Positions 21,112-30,817 are shown, counted from the first letter of the stretch. The stretch is 64,000 bases of DNA from Pelagihabitans sp963760375 (GCA_963760375.1 CAVXCS010000007.1:434001-498000), one strand, 5' to 3'. The notes: generated by a model not told the origin, from the letters alone. Numbers and translations are program-made.

Positions 21112-22797
21112 ATGGGCGAGGATGAAAGATCTCTCAATTTTATAGAGCATATCATAGAAGAAGATTTAACTAATGATTTTCCCAAAGAAGCATTGCGATT
21201 TCGTTTTCCTCCGGAACCCAACGGATACCTTCATATCGGCCACGCAAGCTCGATTTGTTTGAATTTCGGATTGGGGTTACGCTATGGCGCACCCGTGAAC
21301 TTAAGGTTCGACGATACGAATCCTGCCAAGGAAGAACAGGAGTTTGTGGACGCCATAAAGGAAGACGTTGCCTGGCTGGGCTTTCAGTGGGATACTGAAC
21401 GGTATGCTTCTGATTATTTCCCACAACTATATACTTGGGCGGTGGAGTTGATCAAGGAGGATAAGGCCTATGTAGACAGCCAATCCTCGGAAGAAATGGC
21501 GGCTCAAAAAGGCTCTCCTACAGAGCCAGGTACCGCCAGTCCTTTCAGAAATCGTTCGGTTGCCGAAAATCTGGAACTTTTCGAAGGGATGAAATTGGGC
21601 AAGTTCGAGGAAGGAACCCACGTACTTAGGGCTAAGATTGATATGGCCTCCCCGAACATGTTGATGCGGGACCCGATCATGTACCGTATCCTTCACCGGG
21701 CCCACCACCGTACTAATACCGATTGGTGTATTTATCCGATGTATGATTGGACACATGGGGAAAGCGATTATATCGAACAGGTATCCCATTCGCTTTGTAC
21801 ACTCGAATTTGCCATGCACCGTGAATTGTACGATTGGTTTTTGGATCAAGTGTATGAGTCGGGAAAAATAAGGCCAAAGCAAAGGGAATTCGCTAGGCGT
21901 AACCTGAGCCACACTGTGGTCAGCAAAAGAAAATTACTGCAATTGGTGACTCTGGGAATCGTCACGGGCTGGGATGATCCGAGAATGTCGACCATATCTG
22001 GACTGAGAAGAAGGGGCTATACCCCTGAATCGATCCGGAATTTTGCGGATACCATAGGAATCGCCAAACGAGAAAACCTGATCGATGTCTCCCTCCTGGA
22101 ATTTCATGTTCGGGAGCATTTGAACAAGATCGCGCCAAGGGTAATGGCAGTTTTGGATCCGGTAAAAGTGGTGCTCGTGAATTACCCCGAAGGCAAAGAG
22201 GAATGGCTCGTAGCGGAAAACAATCCAGAGGATGAAAGCGCGGGAACAAGGCAATTGCCCTTTTCGAGAACATTGTATATAGAAAGGGACGATTTTATGG
22301 AAGAAGCGAACCGGAAGTTTTTTAGATTGAAACTGGGCGGAGAGGTACGGCTGAAGAACGGTTATATCATCAAGGCCGAAAGTTGTGAGAAGGATGGGAA
22401 TGGCATCATAACCGAAATACACTGTACCTACGATCCAAAGAGTAAGAGCGGTAGCGGAACTGAAGAAAGTTTGCGTAAAGTAAAGGGCACCCTCCATTGG
22501 GTTTCCATTAAACACGCCATTGAAGCGGAAGTAAGATTGTACGACCGTCTTTTTACCGAAGAAAGCCCCGACACACATAAAGACAGGGATTTTCTGGAAT
22601 TCATCAACCCAAATTCATTGGAAAGCATCACCGGATATTTGGAACCGAGTTTTGAGGGCGCCAAGGCCGGAGATCGTTTTCAGTTTCAGCGATTGGGATA
22701 CTTTTGTGTAGATTCCGATAGTACCGCTAAAAAATTGGTCTTTAATCGAACCGTGGGATTGCGTGATACCTGGGCCAAAATAATGGACAAGGAATAG
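21112..22797 (+). CDS. glnS: Glutaminyl-tRNA synthetase
   Basis: This is a class I aminoacyl-tRNA synthetase charging tRNA-Gln with glutamine in the cytoplasm. The HIGH motif appears as YLHIGHAS near residue 40 and the KMSKS equivalent as VVSKRKL near residue 270. Between them are the GlnRS/GluRS signatures DDTNP and DWTHGESDYIEQ. The C-terminal anticodon-binding beta-barrels occupy about residues 340-560. At 561 residues the length is normal for the family. I chose the ATG at 21112 because MGEDERSLNFIEHIIEED matches the usual family N-terminus and the -7 box lies just upstream. An ATG at 21103 is the alternative. The gene is transcribed alone, divergently from the adhesin operon. Confidence 0.95.
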   Translation: MGEDERSLNFIEHIIEEDLTNDFPKEALRFRFPPEPNGYLHIGHASSICLNFGLGLRYGAPVNLRFDDTNPAKEEQEFVDAIKEDVAWLGFQWDTERYASDYFPQLYTWAVELIKEDKAYVDSQSSEEMAAQKGSPTEPGTASPFRNRSVAENLELFEGMKLGKFEEGTHVLRAKIDMASPNMLMRDPIMYRILHRAHHRTNTDWCIYPMYDWTHGESDYIEQVSHSLCTLEFAMHRELYDWFLDQVYESGKIRPKQREFARRNLSHTVVSKRKLLQLVTLGIVTGWDDPRMSTISGLRRRGYTPESIRNFADTIGIAKRENLIDVSLLEFHVREHLNKIAPRVMAVLDPVKVVLVNYPEGKEEWLVAENNPEDESAGTRQLPFSRTLYIERDDFMEEANRKFFRLKLGGEVRLKNGYIIKAESCEKDGNGIITEIHCTYDPKSKSGSGTEESLRKVKGTLHWVSIKHAIEAEVRLYDRLFTEESPDTHKDRDFLEFINPNSLESITGYLEPSFEGAKAGDRFQFQRLGYFCVDSDSTAKKLVFNRTVGLRDTWAKIMDKE

Positions 22798-22844
22798 CAT
22801 AGCTATTCTCTATATAAAATTAGAAAACAATTGGTATATACTAT

Positions 22845-23005
22845 TTGATATGGCCGATTTGTGGCCTTTTGGATCACATTTTTGGATTCGGGCCTTGGTA
22901 AACCCCATCTTAGGGTCTTTGCCTTCGCGAAAAGCTTCCCAAATCGATTTATGCCCTTTGAAGTACCACAGGGGGGCGGACCAAGCTTGTGGGGATTCCC
23001 TTTTA
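22845..23005 (-). other. Coding-like short segment downstream of the SPFH gene, no start codon assigned
   Basis: On the minus strand one frame reads as a stretch of about 50 residues with protein-like composition, including LWYFKGHKSIWEAFREGKD and then MGFTKARIQKCDPKGHKSA. It has no evident start and lies beyond the SPFH terminator. It could be a gene remnant, an interspersed repeat or chance. I recognise no family in it. Confidence 0.2.
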
Positions 23006-23007
23006 GC

Positions 23008-23049
23008 AAAAAAAGAAAGCCCCTCTTCCCTGAAAGGAAAAAGGGGCTT
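23008..23049 (-). terminator. Rho-independent terminator of the SPFH gene
   Basis: AAGCCCCT (23017-23024) pairs with AGGGGCTT (23042-23049). On the minus strand the hairpin is followed by a T-rich run (plus 23008-23016). It lies about 20 bp past the stop at 23068. Confidence 0.8.
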
Positions 23050-23067
23050 GCAAAATATAACCGAAGG

Positions 23068-23994
23068 CTACTCCTTCTTTTTGGTGTTCTTTTCTTTCAT
23101 GCTTTCCCCGATCATGTTGCTTGCCGTAAAAGAGGCTACCATGTTATTGAGCATATCGCTTCCGGCTTGCGGGGAGTTTGGCAATAAGATCAAATTGGCA
23201 TTGGTATGTTCCCCTATCGATTGGAGCGTATCGTAATGTTGTGTCACCACGATAAGGGCCGATGCTTCCTGTGAGTTGATACCTACCTTGTTCAACACTT
23301 CAACAGACTCTTCCAATCCCCTAGCGATTTCCCTCCGCTGATCGGCAATCCCCTGCCCCTGTAACCTTTTGCTCTCCGCCTCTGCTTTCGCTTTCTCTAC
23401 AATAAGAATACGGGCCGCGTCACCCTCGAATTGTGCGGCAATTTTTTCGCGTTCCGATGCGTTGATCCTATTCATGGCTTCCTTCACCTGCGCATCCGGG
23501 TCGATATCCGTGACCAAGGTCTTGATAATGTCATACCCGTAATCGAGCATGGCCTCCTGTAATTCGGCTTTCACCGCAATCGCGATATCGTCTTTTTTCA
23601 CGAATACGTCATCCAGTTTCATTTTGGGAACTTCGGCCCTCACCACATCGAAAACATAGGATGTAATCTGATCATGAGGATATTCCAATTTATAGAAGGC
23701 TTCATAGACCTTATCTTTCAAAACGACATATTGAACGGAGACTTTTAATTTTACGAAGACATCATCCAGTGTCTTGGTTTCTATGATCACGTCCAATTGC
23801 TGAATCTTTAAACCTACACGGGTCGCAATTCGGTCGACGAGGGGAATTTTCATCTGCAGTCCGGAATTGCGAATGCTTTGAAATCTGCCAAAACGTTCAA
23901 TAATGACCGCGGTCTGTTGTTTTACGGTAAAAAAAGAGGAAAAAAGAATAATAAGCCCAAAAAGGAGCAGTGGTATAAGAATAAAACTTCCCAT
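23068..23994 (-). CDS. SPFH/Band 7 (stomatin-like) membrane protein
   Basis: The protein is 308 residues. One N-terminal transmembrane segment (about 4-22, ILIPLLLFGLIILFSSFF) is followed by the SPFH/PHB domain (about 25-190; VIIERFGRFQ, VDRIATRVGLK, TKTLDDVFVKLKVSVQY). A long charged coiled-coil region (about 175-235; EREKIAAQFEGDAARI, KAKAEAESKRLQGQGIAD) and a variable tail complete it. In the family these proteins oligomerise into membrane scaffolds and often assist proteases or lipid domains; the QmcA/stomatin branch is the nearest fit. It lies 132 bp downstream of gltX on the same strand and may be transcribed with it. No NfeD-type partner is next to it. Confidence 0.85.
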   Translation of the reverse strand: MGSFILIPLLLFGLIILFSSFFTVKQQTAVIIERFGRFQSIRNSGLQMKIPLVDRIATRVGLKIQQLDVIIETKTLDDVFVKLKVSVQYVVLKDKVYEAFYKLEYPHDQITSYVFDVVRAEVPKMKLDDVFVKKDDIAIAVKAELQEAMLDYGYDIIKTLVTDIDPDAQVKEAMNRINASEREKIAAQFEGDAARILIVEKAKAEAESKRLQGQGIADQRREIARGLEESVEVLNKVGINSQEASALIVVTQHYDTLQSIGEHTNANLILLPNSPQAGSDMLNNMVASFTASNMIGESMKEKNTKKKE

Positions 23995-24126
23995 GGTTAT
24001 GTGTTTAAATTAATCGACTTAAGATAGCATTACTTCGTGAAATCTGTAGCGTTTTTATGGGTTTTGTTACAAATCCATTGTATTGCGAAGAATATATTTT
24101 AAAGCACGAATAAGTTCGGGGGCCGT

Positions 24127-25644
24127 TTAAGCGGTTTGAAAGGTTTCGATCGCCTTCTGTATCCTTTTAGTTGTTTCCTCCCTGCCTAAGAGTGCCAAGA
24201 TATCGAACAAATGGGGTCCTTTCAGGTCGCCAACAATGGCCAATCGCAATGCGGGCATCACCTTTCCAAAGGGCAATTCTTCTCTGGAAAGCCAGGCTTT
24301 TACGTCGGCCTCAACACTTTCGGAGGAAAATGAATCAAGAGAATTCAATAGGACCGCCAAACGATTCATTAATCCGGGGGTTTCTGTTTTCCATTGCTTT
24401 TTGACGGCAGCTTCGTTATACTGCTTGGGCGCCTTAAAGAAATAGTCGCCCAATTCCCAAAAGTCAGAAACAAAGGTCGCCCGTTCCTTGATGAGCGATA
24501 CCACCTTGATGAGATAGTGCTTATCATCCAACACAGGACTGTCTATTCCCTTTTCAATGAGCAAAGTTCGAAAAGCGTCAGCCAGCTCGGGGTTGCTTCT
24601 TTCCTGTAAATAATGCTGATTGTACCATTTGGTTTTATCGGGGTCGAAACGTGCGCCCGACTTATGTACCCTTTCCAAACTGAAGGCTTGTACCAGCTGG
24701 TCCAAACCAAAAATTTCTTGTTCCGTTCCCGGGTTCCATCCCAAGAGGGCCAAGAAATTGACTACCGCCTCAGGAAAATAACCGGCTTCCCGATAACCAA
24801 GGGATTCGTTCCACGAAAGCGGAAAAACCGGGAATCCCAATTTTTCCCCATCCCTCTTGCTTAATTTCCCACTGCCCGTGGGTTTGAGAATTAGGGGCAA
24901 ATGGGCAAATTGGGGAGCGGTCCACCCAAAGGCATCATATAACTGTTGATGCAAGGCCAGGGAAGGCAGCCATTCCTCTCCCCGAATAACATGGGTGATC
25001 TGCATAAGGTGGTCATCGACAATATTGGCCAAATGATAGGTGGGCATGCCATCGCTTTTAAACAATACTTTGTCATCGAGGATATTGGTATCGATTTCTA
25101 TCTGTCCCCGAACTATATCGTTCAAAGCCAATTTCTGATCGGATGGGGTCAAAAAACGGATAACGTACTCCTCCCCCGCCGACAAACGTTTTTTTGTTTC
25201 TTGGACAGACATCGAAAGTGAGTTGTCCAATTTGAGGCGGTTGTGCCAATTGTAGATAAAGGTCTTTCCTTTTTCCTCATGGTCTTTTCTATGATAATCG
25301 AGCTTTTCATTGGTGTCAAAGGCATAGTAGGCCTTTCCCGACTGCACTAACTGATCCGCAAATTTTTGATAAAGGTGTTTTCGCTCAGATTGCCGATATG
25401 GACCAAAAGGCCCTTCCTTTCCGGGACCTTCGTCAAAGGGAATGCCGCACCAGTTCAGGGAATCAACGATATACTGTTCCGCCCCATCCACATAACGGTT
25501 CTGGTCGGTATCTTCTATCCGAAGTATAAATTGACCCCCATGTTTTTTGGCAAAAAGATAATTGAAAAGTGCGGTACGTACGCCCCCAATGTGTAAAGGC
25601 CCGGTTGGACTTGGTGCAAAACGCACGCGTATTTTTTGGTTCAT
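24127..25644 (-). CDS. gltX: Glutamyl-tRNA synthetase
   Basis: This class I synthetase charges tRNA-Glu. The N-terminus VRFAPSPTGPLHIGGVRTAL contains the HIGH motif, LRIEDTDQNR follows, and the KMSKS equivalent KLSKRDG lies near residue 265. The anticodon-binding helical domain fills the C-terminal third. The length, 505 residues, is normal. Bacteria of this group carry both gltX and glnS, as here, so indirect Gln-tRNA formation need not be assumed. No other gene overlaps, and the ATG at 25644 sits directly before the conserved N-terminal strand. Confidence 0.96.
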   Translation of the reverse strand: MNQKIRVRFAPSPTGPLHIGGVRTALFNYLFAKKHGGQFILRIEDTDQNRYVDGAEQYIVDSLNWCGIPFDEGPGKEGPFGPYRQSERKHLYQKFADQLVQSGKAYYAFDTNEKLDYHRKDHEEKGKTFIYNWHNRLKLDNSLSMSVQETKKRLSAGEEYVIRFLTPSDQKLALNDIVRGQIEIDTNILDDKVLFKSDGMPTYHLANIVDDHLMQITHVIRGEEWLPSLALHQQLYDAFGWTAPQFAHLPLILKPTGSGKLSKRDGEKLGFPVFPLSWNESLGYREAGYFPEAVVNFLALLGWNPGTEQEIFGLDQLVQAFSLERVHKSGARFDPDKTKWYNQHYLQERSNPELADAFRTLLIEKGIDSPVLDDKHYLIKVVSLIKERATFVSDFWELGDYFFKAPKQYNEAAVKKQWKTETPGLMNRLAVLLNSLDSFSSESVEADVKAWLSREELPFGKVMPALRLAIVGDLKGPHLFDILALLGREETTKRIQKAIETFQTA

Positions 25645-25744
25645 GCTGCAAAATTAGGGGACAAAGTTACAAAAAAGCGCTGCAGTCAATGAAGATGTCG
25701 GGCATCTAAAACTATGGCATCCGAAAATGAAGGCTTGCCGGGCA

Positions 25745-26785
25745 TCAGTACTTCATTTGATCGGGAATCCTGGGGTTCATCAATCTGAACCATAATGGCG
25801 GCATGAATGACAGAACCATTGAGGTGGGATATCCAAAGGGCATTTGTGGGGAAATATCGTGGTAATCGAGCAACTGGTACTTTTTAGACGATTTGTAATG
25901 ATGGTCGCTGTGCCGGGTCAACTCATAGAGTACAATACGGCCCATCACATGGTTACTGTTCCAGGAATGAACCTCCCGAACCCGTTCATAGCGGCCCGAG
26001 GGCAATTTTTTACGCAATAGTCCGTAATGTTCAATGTAATTTACGGTTTCCAATAACAAAAAGCCAATGATGGCTGCGCCAAGAGCGAAAACGACTGCTT
26101 TAGTGCCGAAGAACAGAAAAACACAGGAGATGTATATTATTTCAATGATGGTGTACCACAACATATCGTTTTTAAGGGAGAATGTTCCCTGACCGTCCTG
26201 TTGTAACAATTTTGACTGTAATTTCCAGGCATTCACATATTGCCTGCTCACCGAGCTTAGCCAAAAGGAATATACCGATTGGTTGTATCTTGCACTTGCC
26301 GGATCTTCTTTGGTGGCCGCGTTGGCATGATGCCCAAAATTATGTTCGATGAAGAAATGCATATAGAAGGAGGGCAACAATAACAATTTGGCCAAGATAC
26401 GGGAACCCAGATTGTTCCTATGTCCCAGCTCATGGGCGACATTTATGCCGTTCGTTCCCAGCACAATACCGGTGGAAATCATGAGGCCCACAAATTCAAA
26501 AGTGGAATGGTCGTGAAAGGCGACATCCCAAAGCGCATAAAACAGCAAACCATAAACAATTGGAATGTTCAGGTAAAGCATCCAGTCGAAAAGCTTGCTT
26601 TGTTCCTTCTTTTCCTTCATAGGGGACTCAAGGTTTCGCGAGTCTTGTGGCAAGAGCAGTTCCAGAAAAGGGATGATCACAAAAGCATAGATAGGGGTTA
26701 TATAACTCCATCCGCCCTGTAAAACGAATGCGAATACGGCAGATAGGGGAATACTAAGGGCGGCCATATACTTTAAATCTTTCAT
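25745..26785 (-). CDS. alkB: AlkB-type membrane di-iron alkane 1-monooxygenase / fatty-acid-desaturase-superfamily hydroxylase
   Basis: This polytopic protein of about 346 residues has all signatures of the AlkB branch: HELGH (Hist-1), EHNFGHH (Hist-2), the branch-specific NYIEHYGL, and LTRHSDHHYKSS (Hist-3). The histidines would bind two irons that activate O2 for terminal hydroxylation of medium-chain alkanes or similar chains, using electrons from rubredoxin or ferredoxin. Hydrophobic segments near 8-25, 30-48, 70-88, 95-115, 205-225 and 228-248 fit a six-helix topology. Two adjacent ATG codons open the frame (26788 and 26785). No rubredoxin gene is adjacent. The gene is divergent from the DUF4175 gene. 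The substrate is unknown. Confidence 0.88.
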   Translation of the reverse strand: MKDLKYMAALSIPLSAVFAFVLQGGWSYITPIYAFVIIPFLELLLPQDSRNLESPMKEKKEQSKLFDWMLYLNIPIVYGLLFYALWDVAFHDHSTFEFVGLMISTGIVLGTNGINVAHELGHRNNLGSRILAKLLLLPSFYMHFFIEHNFGHHANAATKEDPASARYNQSVYSFWLSSVSRQYVNAWKLQSKLLQQDGQGTFSLKNDMLWYTIIEIIYISCVFLFFGTKAVVFALGAAIIGFLLLETVNYIEHYGLLRKKLPSGRYERVREVHSWNSNHVMGRIVLYELTRHSDHHYKSSKKYQLLDYHDISPQMPFGYPTSMVLSFMPPLWFRLMNPRIPDQMKY

Positions 26786-26858
26786 CATGAAGCTTTTAAC
26801 AATTTATTGATGCTTAAATTTGTGATATCAAGTATCTTGGTATTAAATATAGCGCAAA

Positions 26859-29800
26859 TTGAAGATTTATCACAACGTCCTTAAGAAACTGGAAGGTTTT
26901 ACCAGAAAGTATTATACCAAAATGCTCCTCAAAGGCGTGGTGCTGTTTTTGGCTTTGGGCTTGGTTTCTTTCGTGTTGATCATGACCGTGGAATACTATC
27001 TGTGGTTGAATTCCAATGGCAGGTTGATACTGTTGTTGGTGCTGGTTGGGGTGGAATTGTTTTTAATGTTCAAATACATCCTAACACCGCTGTTTTATTT
27101 ATTTAAATTAAAAAAAGGAATAACCAACAAGCAAGCATCATTGCTGATCGGGAAACACTTTCCTGAAGTCAACGACAAGCTTTACAATTTGCTAGATCTG
27201 CTGGAAGACCAAAACCGGTCGGAGTTGCTTCTGGCAAGCATTGAACAACGGTCCAATGCCTTGAGCAATGTTCCATTTGCGAAGGCCGTGGCATTTAAGG
27301 AGAATTTGAAATACCTAAAGTACCTTTTGGTACCATTAAGTATATTTCTTTTGATCGCCTTAAGTGGTAACCTATCCTCTTTTTTCGGTTCTGCAAATAG
27401 GGTGGTCAATTATGACATGGCCTATGCACCACCTGCCCCCTTCCAATTCAGGATATTGAATAATGAACTAAGGGCGCTTGACGCAAAACCGTTTACGGTG
27501 CAATTGACAACATTTGGGGAAGTTCGTCCCGAAGTTGTTTCAATCATCATTGATGGAAAAGAAACCGTGCTTCCGGAAAGGGATGGGATTTTGGAGTACA
27601 CTTTTAATCCTCCGTTGAATGCCGTCGATTTTTATTTTTTGGGAAGTGGTATTAAATCGAAGGAGTATACCTTGGAAGTGGTGAAAACGCCGGCCATACA
27701 AGATTTTAAATTGACTTTGGTCTATCCAGCATACACCAACAGACCTACTGAAACCATGGTAAGCAGCGGAAACGCAACATTTCCGGAAGGCACCTCGGTA
27801 CTTTGGGAAATTATGGGACAGCATACCGACGACATTCGATTGTTGGCACAGGACACTGCCATTATATTTGGGAAGACCGGAGATCGGTTTGAATTGACCA
27901 AAAAGATTTTCGACAGGTTTCCCTATACCATAGCTACTTCCAATCGAAATGTTCGGGATTATGAAAAATTGGAGTATCGTTTCGATGTGATCAAGGATGC
28001 GTTTCCCACCATTAAGGCCAAAGAAGTGATCGATTCCTTGAATCCCAATATACGGTATTACCTGGGAGAAGCAACAGACGATTACATACTGAAGAGTATA
28101 AAACTGATTTATTACCCAAACAACAAACCAGGGGAGCAAAAGACGCTTGAGCTGGAGAACCCGAATGCAAATTTCAAACAGTTCTATTATACTTTTCCTT
28201 CCGGACTTGAATTAACCGTAGGGATTGATTATAGTTTCTATTTCGAAGCAACCGACAATGACGCGATTCATAAAGGAAAAAGCACCAAAAGTCAGGTATT
28301 TTCACTCGCATTGCTGAATCAGGACCAGCTGAGGGAACAAGAATTGGCCGCACAACAATTGCTCATTGAGAGCATGGACCAATCCCTCGAAAAGTTGAAG
28401 GAACAAAAGGAAACCCTAAATTCCATCAATCAAGGACAAAAGGAAAAGGACCAGCTAAAGTTCAATGACCAAAAACAGATAAAGGATTTTTTGAAAAAGC
28501 AACAACAGCAGGAAGGATTGATGCAGAAGTTCAGTAAAGAATTAAGGGAGAACCTGGAAAAAAGCGATGAGGATGACAAGTTGAACCAATTGTTAAGGGA
28601 ACGATTGGAACGGCAGGAAATGGAAGCCAGAAAAAATGAAAGATTGTTGGAGGAACTCAACAAGGTTGCGGATAAAATCAACAAGGAGGATTTGGCCAAA
28701 CGACTTGAAGAAATTGGAAAGCAACAACAGAATAATCAACGTAGTTTGGAACAGTTGCTGGAATTGACCAAACGGTATTATGTGACGGAAAAGGCAGCGC
28801 AGCTGTCAAAAGATTTAGAGCGGTTGGCATCGGAACAGGAAGAAATGACACAAAAAGCCATCGACAAGGATTCCACTTTGAAGGAGCAGGAAGAGTTGAA
28901 TGAAACGTTCAAGGAAATGGCTGAGGAACTTGAAGAGCTCAGGAAGGATAATCAAGATTTGAAGAAACCCTTGTCGCTCGATATAGATGAAGAAAAGGCC
29001 GAATCGGTTAAAACCGACCAAAAGGAGGCATTGACTCAAATGGAACGTACCGTAGACGGTAAGGAAGACACAGAAACAAAGGGCAAGGAAAAAGTTCAGG
29101 AATCGGTTTCAAAGAAACAGAAATCCGCCGCACAGAAGATGAAGGAGATGTCCGAAGCTTTGGGCGAGTCGGCTTCGGGAGGAGGGGGCGGTTCGTCTAC
29201 CGAGGAGGATGCGGAGATGCTGAGACAGATTTTGGATAATTTGATCACTTTTTCTTTCAAACAAGAATCGCTTTTTGAAAGTTTGGAACAATCCGATCCC
29301 GATGCTCCACAGTTTTCGGGAAGGGTAAGGGAACAAAAGGAACTAAGGGAATTGTTTGGCTATGTCGATGACAGTCTCTTTGCGCTTTCGTTAAGACAAG
29401 CGGAAGTGTCCGAATTCGTGAACGAGCAGATTACGGAAGTATATTACAATATCGATAAATCACTGGAAAGTATTGCGGACAATCAGTTATACCAAGGAGT
29501 ATCGTATCAGAAGTATGTGTTGAATGCCTCCAACAGTCTTGCCGATTTTCTGGCGAACTTGCTTGATAATATGCAACAAAGCATGAAAATGGGACAAGGC
29601 TCAGGAGAGAGCAAGGAAGGGTTTCAACTACCGGACATCATTAAGGCGCAAGGGGAACTCAAGGAAAAAATGGAAGGCATGGGACAGTCCGGAAAGGGCA
29701 AACAGGAAAATGGTCAGGGAGAAGGGCAGAAGGGCAAGGGGCAAACCCAAGGTGATGGGGATAATGGTAAGGAAGGTAAGGAAGGTGAAGAAGGTAAAGG

Positions 29801-30320
29801 CGGTGAAAACGGGAACCAAGGAAATGGCAAGAACGGGCCCAACGGAAGCGATGGCAAGGGTGAGGGAAATGGGGGACAAGGCCAGGAACAGCCCAGTGAG
29901 GCCGAACTGCGGGAGATATATGAGATTTACAAACAGCAGCAGCAACTCAGACAGGAATTGGAAAACCAGCTTCAGGATATGATCAACAACGATGACCGCA
30001 AACTTGGGGATAAAATATTGCGGCAGATGGAAGATTTTGAGAATGAACTCTTGGAAAATGGGATAACCAATAGAGGATTGTCAAGAATTAATACCATTCG
30101 TTATGAATTGTTGAAATTGGAGAATGCAGCGATGAAACAGGGGAAAAAGCCGGAACGTGAAAGCAACATCAATCGGAATGCCTTTCAAAATCCTATTACC
30201 ACAAAGCCTTTGTTATTAGAGAATTATCGAAACGAAGTTGAGATTTTACAACGACAAGCATTACCTTTGCGGCAAAATTTCCAGCTTAAGGTAAAGGAGT
30301 ATTTTAAAAGCAATGATTGA
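26859..30320 (+). CDS. DUF4175-family large membrane protein
   Basis: The protein is 1153 residues from a TTG start. An in-frame stop three codons upstream leaves no ATG until residue 22, and the N-terminus YHNVLKKLEGFTRKYYTKML looks like the family start. Two or three transmembrane segments lie in the first 170 residues. A region of beta-rich character (about 175-495) and a long Gln/Glu/Lys coiled coil (about 505-760) follow. Next come a GGGGG linker near 775, a Gly/Asn/Lys/Glu low-complexity stretch (about 940-1013) and a final coiled coil. Function is unknown; this layout is usual for DUF4175 proteins of Bacteroidota. It overlaps ybeY by 8 bp, so the two genes are translationally coupled. 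Confidence 0.8.
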   Translation: MKIYHNVLKKLEGFTRKYYTKMLLKGVVLFLALGLVSFVLIMTVEYYLWLNSNGRLILLLVLVGVELFLMFKYILTPLFYLFKLKKGITNKQASLLIGKHFPEVNDKLYNLLDLLEDQNRSELLLASIEQRSNALSNVPFAKAVAFKENLKYLKYLLVPLSIFLLIALSGNLSSFFGSANRVVNYDMAYAPPAPFQFRILNNELRALDAKPFTVQLTTFGEVRPEVVSIIIDGKETVLPERDGILEYTFNPPLNAVDFYFLGSGIKSKEYTLEVVKTPAIQDFKLTLVYPAYTNRPTETMVSSGNATFPEGTSVLWEIMGQHTDDIRLLAQDTAIIFGKTGDRFELTKKIFDRFPYTIATSNRNVRDYEKLEYRFDVIKDAFPTIKAKEVIDSLNPNIRYYLGEATDDYILKSIKLIYYPNNKPGEQKTLELENPNANFKQFYYTFPSGLELTVGIDYSFYFEATDNDAIHKGKSTKSQVFSLALLNQDQLREQELAAQQLLIESMDQSLEKLKEQKETLNSINQGQKEKDQLKFNDQKQIKDFLKKQQQQEGLMQKFSKELRENLEKSDEDDKLNQLLRERLERQEMEARKNERLLEELNKVADKINKEDLAKRLEEIGKQQQNNQRSLEQLLELTKRYYVTEKAAQLSKDLERLASEQEEMTQKAIDKDSTLKEQEELNETFKEMAEELEELRKDNQDLKKPLSLDIDEEKAESVKTDQKEALTQMERTVDGKEDTETKGKEKVQESVSKKQKSAAQKMKEMSEALGESASGGGGGSSTEEDAEMLRQILDNLITFSFKQESLFESLEQSDPDAPQFSGRVREQKELRELFGYVDDSLFALSLRQAEVSEFVNEQITEVYYNIDKSLESIADNQLYQGVSYQKYVLNASNSLADFLANLLDNMQQSMKMGQGSGESKEGFQLPDIIKAQGELKEKMEGMGQSGKGKQENGQGEGQKGKGQTQGDGDNGKEGKEGEEGKGGENGNQGNGKNGPNGSDGKGEGNGGQGQEQPSEAELREIYEIYKQQQQLRQELENQLQDMINNDDRKLGDKILRQMEDFENELLENGITNRGLSRINTIRYELLKLENAAMKQGKKPERESNINRNAFQNPITTKPLLLENYRNEVEILQRQALPLRQNFQLKVKEYFKSND

Positions 30321-30732
30321 ATTTCATTATGAGATTGATTTTACAATTGATGAGGAACCGGAATATAGAAGTTGGGTGTCAAGTATATGCGTGTCGGAAA
30401 ATTGGGAGGCGGGAGATTTGAGTTTTATTTTCTGTGCCGACGACTACTTGTTGGAGCTCAACAAGAAATATTTGAGCCATGACACCTATACCGACATCAT
30501 TAGTTTTGATTATTCCGAGGGCCGATCAATAGCCGGAGATATTTTTGTTTCCGTGGAACGGGTAAGAGAGAATGCGATGTTGTTCGATACAACATTCTTG
30601 GAAGAACTGCGCAGGGTAATGGCACACGGGTTACTTCATTTGATGGGCTATAAAGACAAATCAAAAAAGGATATTGAGATCATGAGGAGGAAAGAATTGG
30701 AAAAAATGAAATTGTTCCACGTGGAACATTAA
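30313..30732 (+). CDS. ybeY: YbeY endoribonuclease (rRNA maturation factor)
   Basis: The 139-residue protein contains HGLLHLMGYKDK near residue 102, the YbeY zinc motif. The first two histidines are present, but the third ligand of the classical H-x3-H-x5-H pattern is replaced in this stretch by Lys/Asp, which to my recollection is common in Bacteroidota. The family is a zinc-dependent RNase needed for 16S rRNA 3'-end maturation and ribosome quality control. The start overlaps DUF4175 and the end encodes the first parS site (last sense codons L-F-H-V-E-H). mnmG follows. Confidence 0.9.
   Translation: MIEFHYEIDFTIDEEPEYRSWVSSICVSENWEAGDLSFIFCADDYLLELNKKYLSHDTYTDIISFDYSEGRSIAGDIFVSVERVRENAMLFDTTFLEELRRVMAHGLLHLMGYKDKSKKDIEIMRRKELEKMKLFHVEH
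30713..30728. other. parS: parS site (ParB-binding centromere palindrome) within the end of ybeY
   Basis: TGTTCCACGTGGAACA is a perfect 16-bp palindrome and fits the chromosomal parS consensus TGTTnCACGTGnAACA. In many bacteria ParB loads at such sites near the replication origin. Its position inside codons shows that ybeY tolerates it at the C-terminus. A second site lies at 32698-32713. Confidence 0.9.
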
Positions 30733-30817
30733 ATTGACAAAAATATTGAAGGATTCAGGAGCAGCTTATGAAGCCTTGTAAACTTCCAAGTTGTGAAATG
30801 GCATAAAACAGAAAGTG

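Noticed and set aside
22791..22807. Small hairpin GAATAGC-ATA-GCTATTC at the glnS stop as its terminator
   Set aside because: The stem is short and AT-rich and no T-tract follows on the plus strand.
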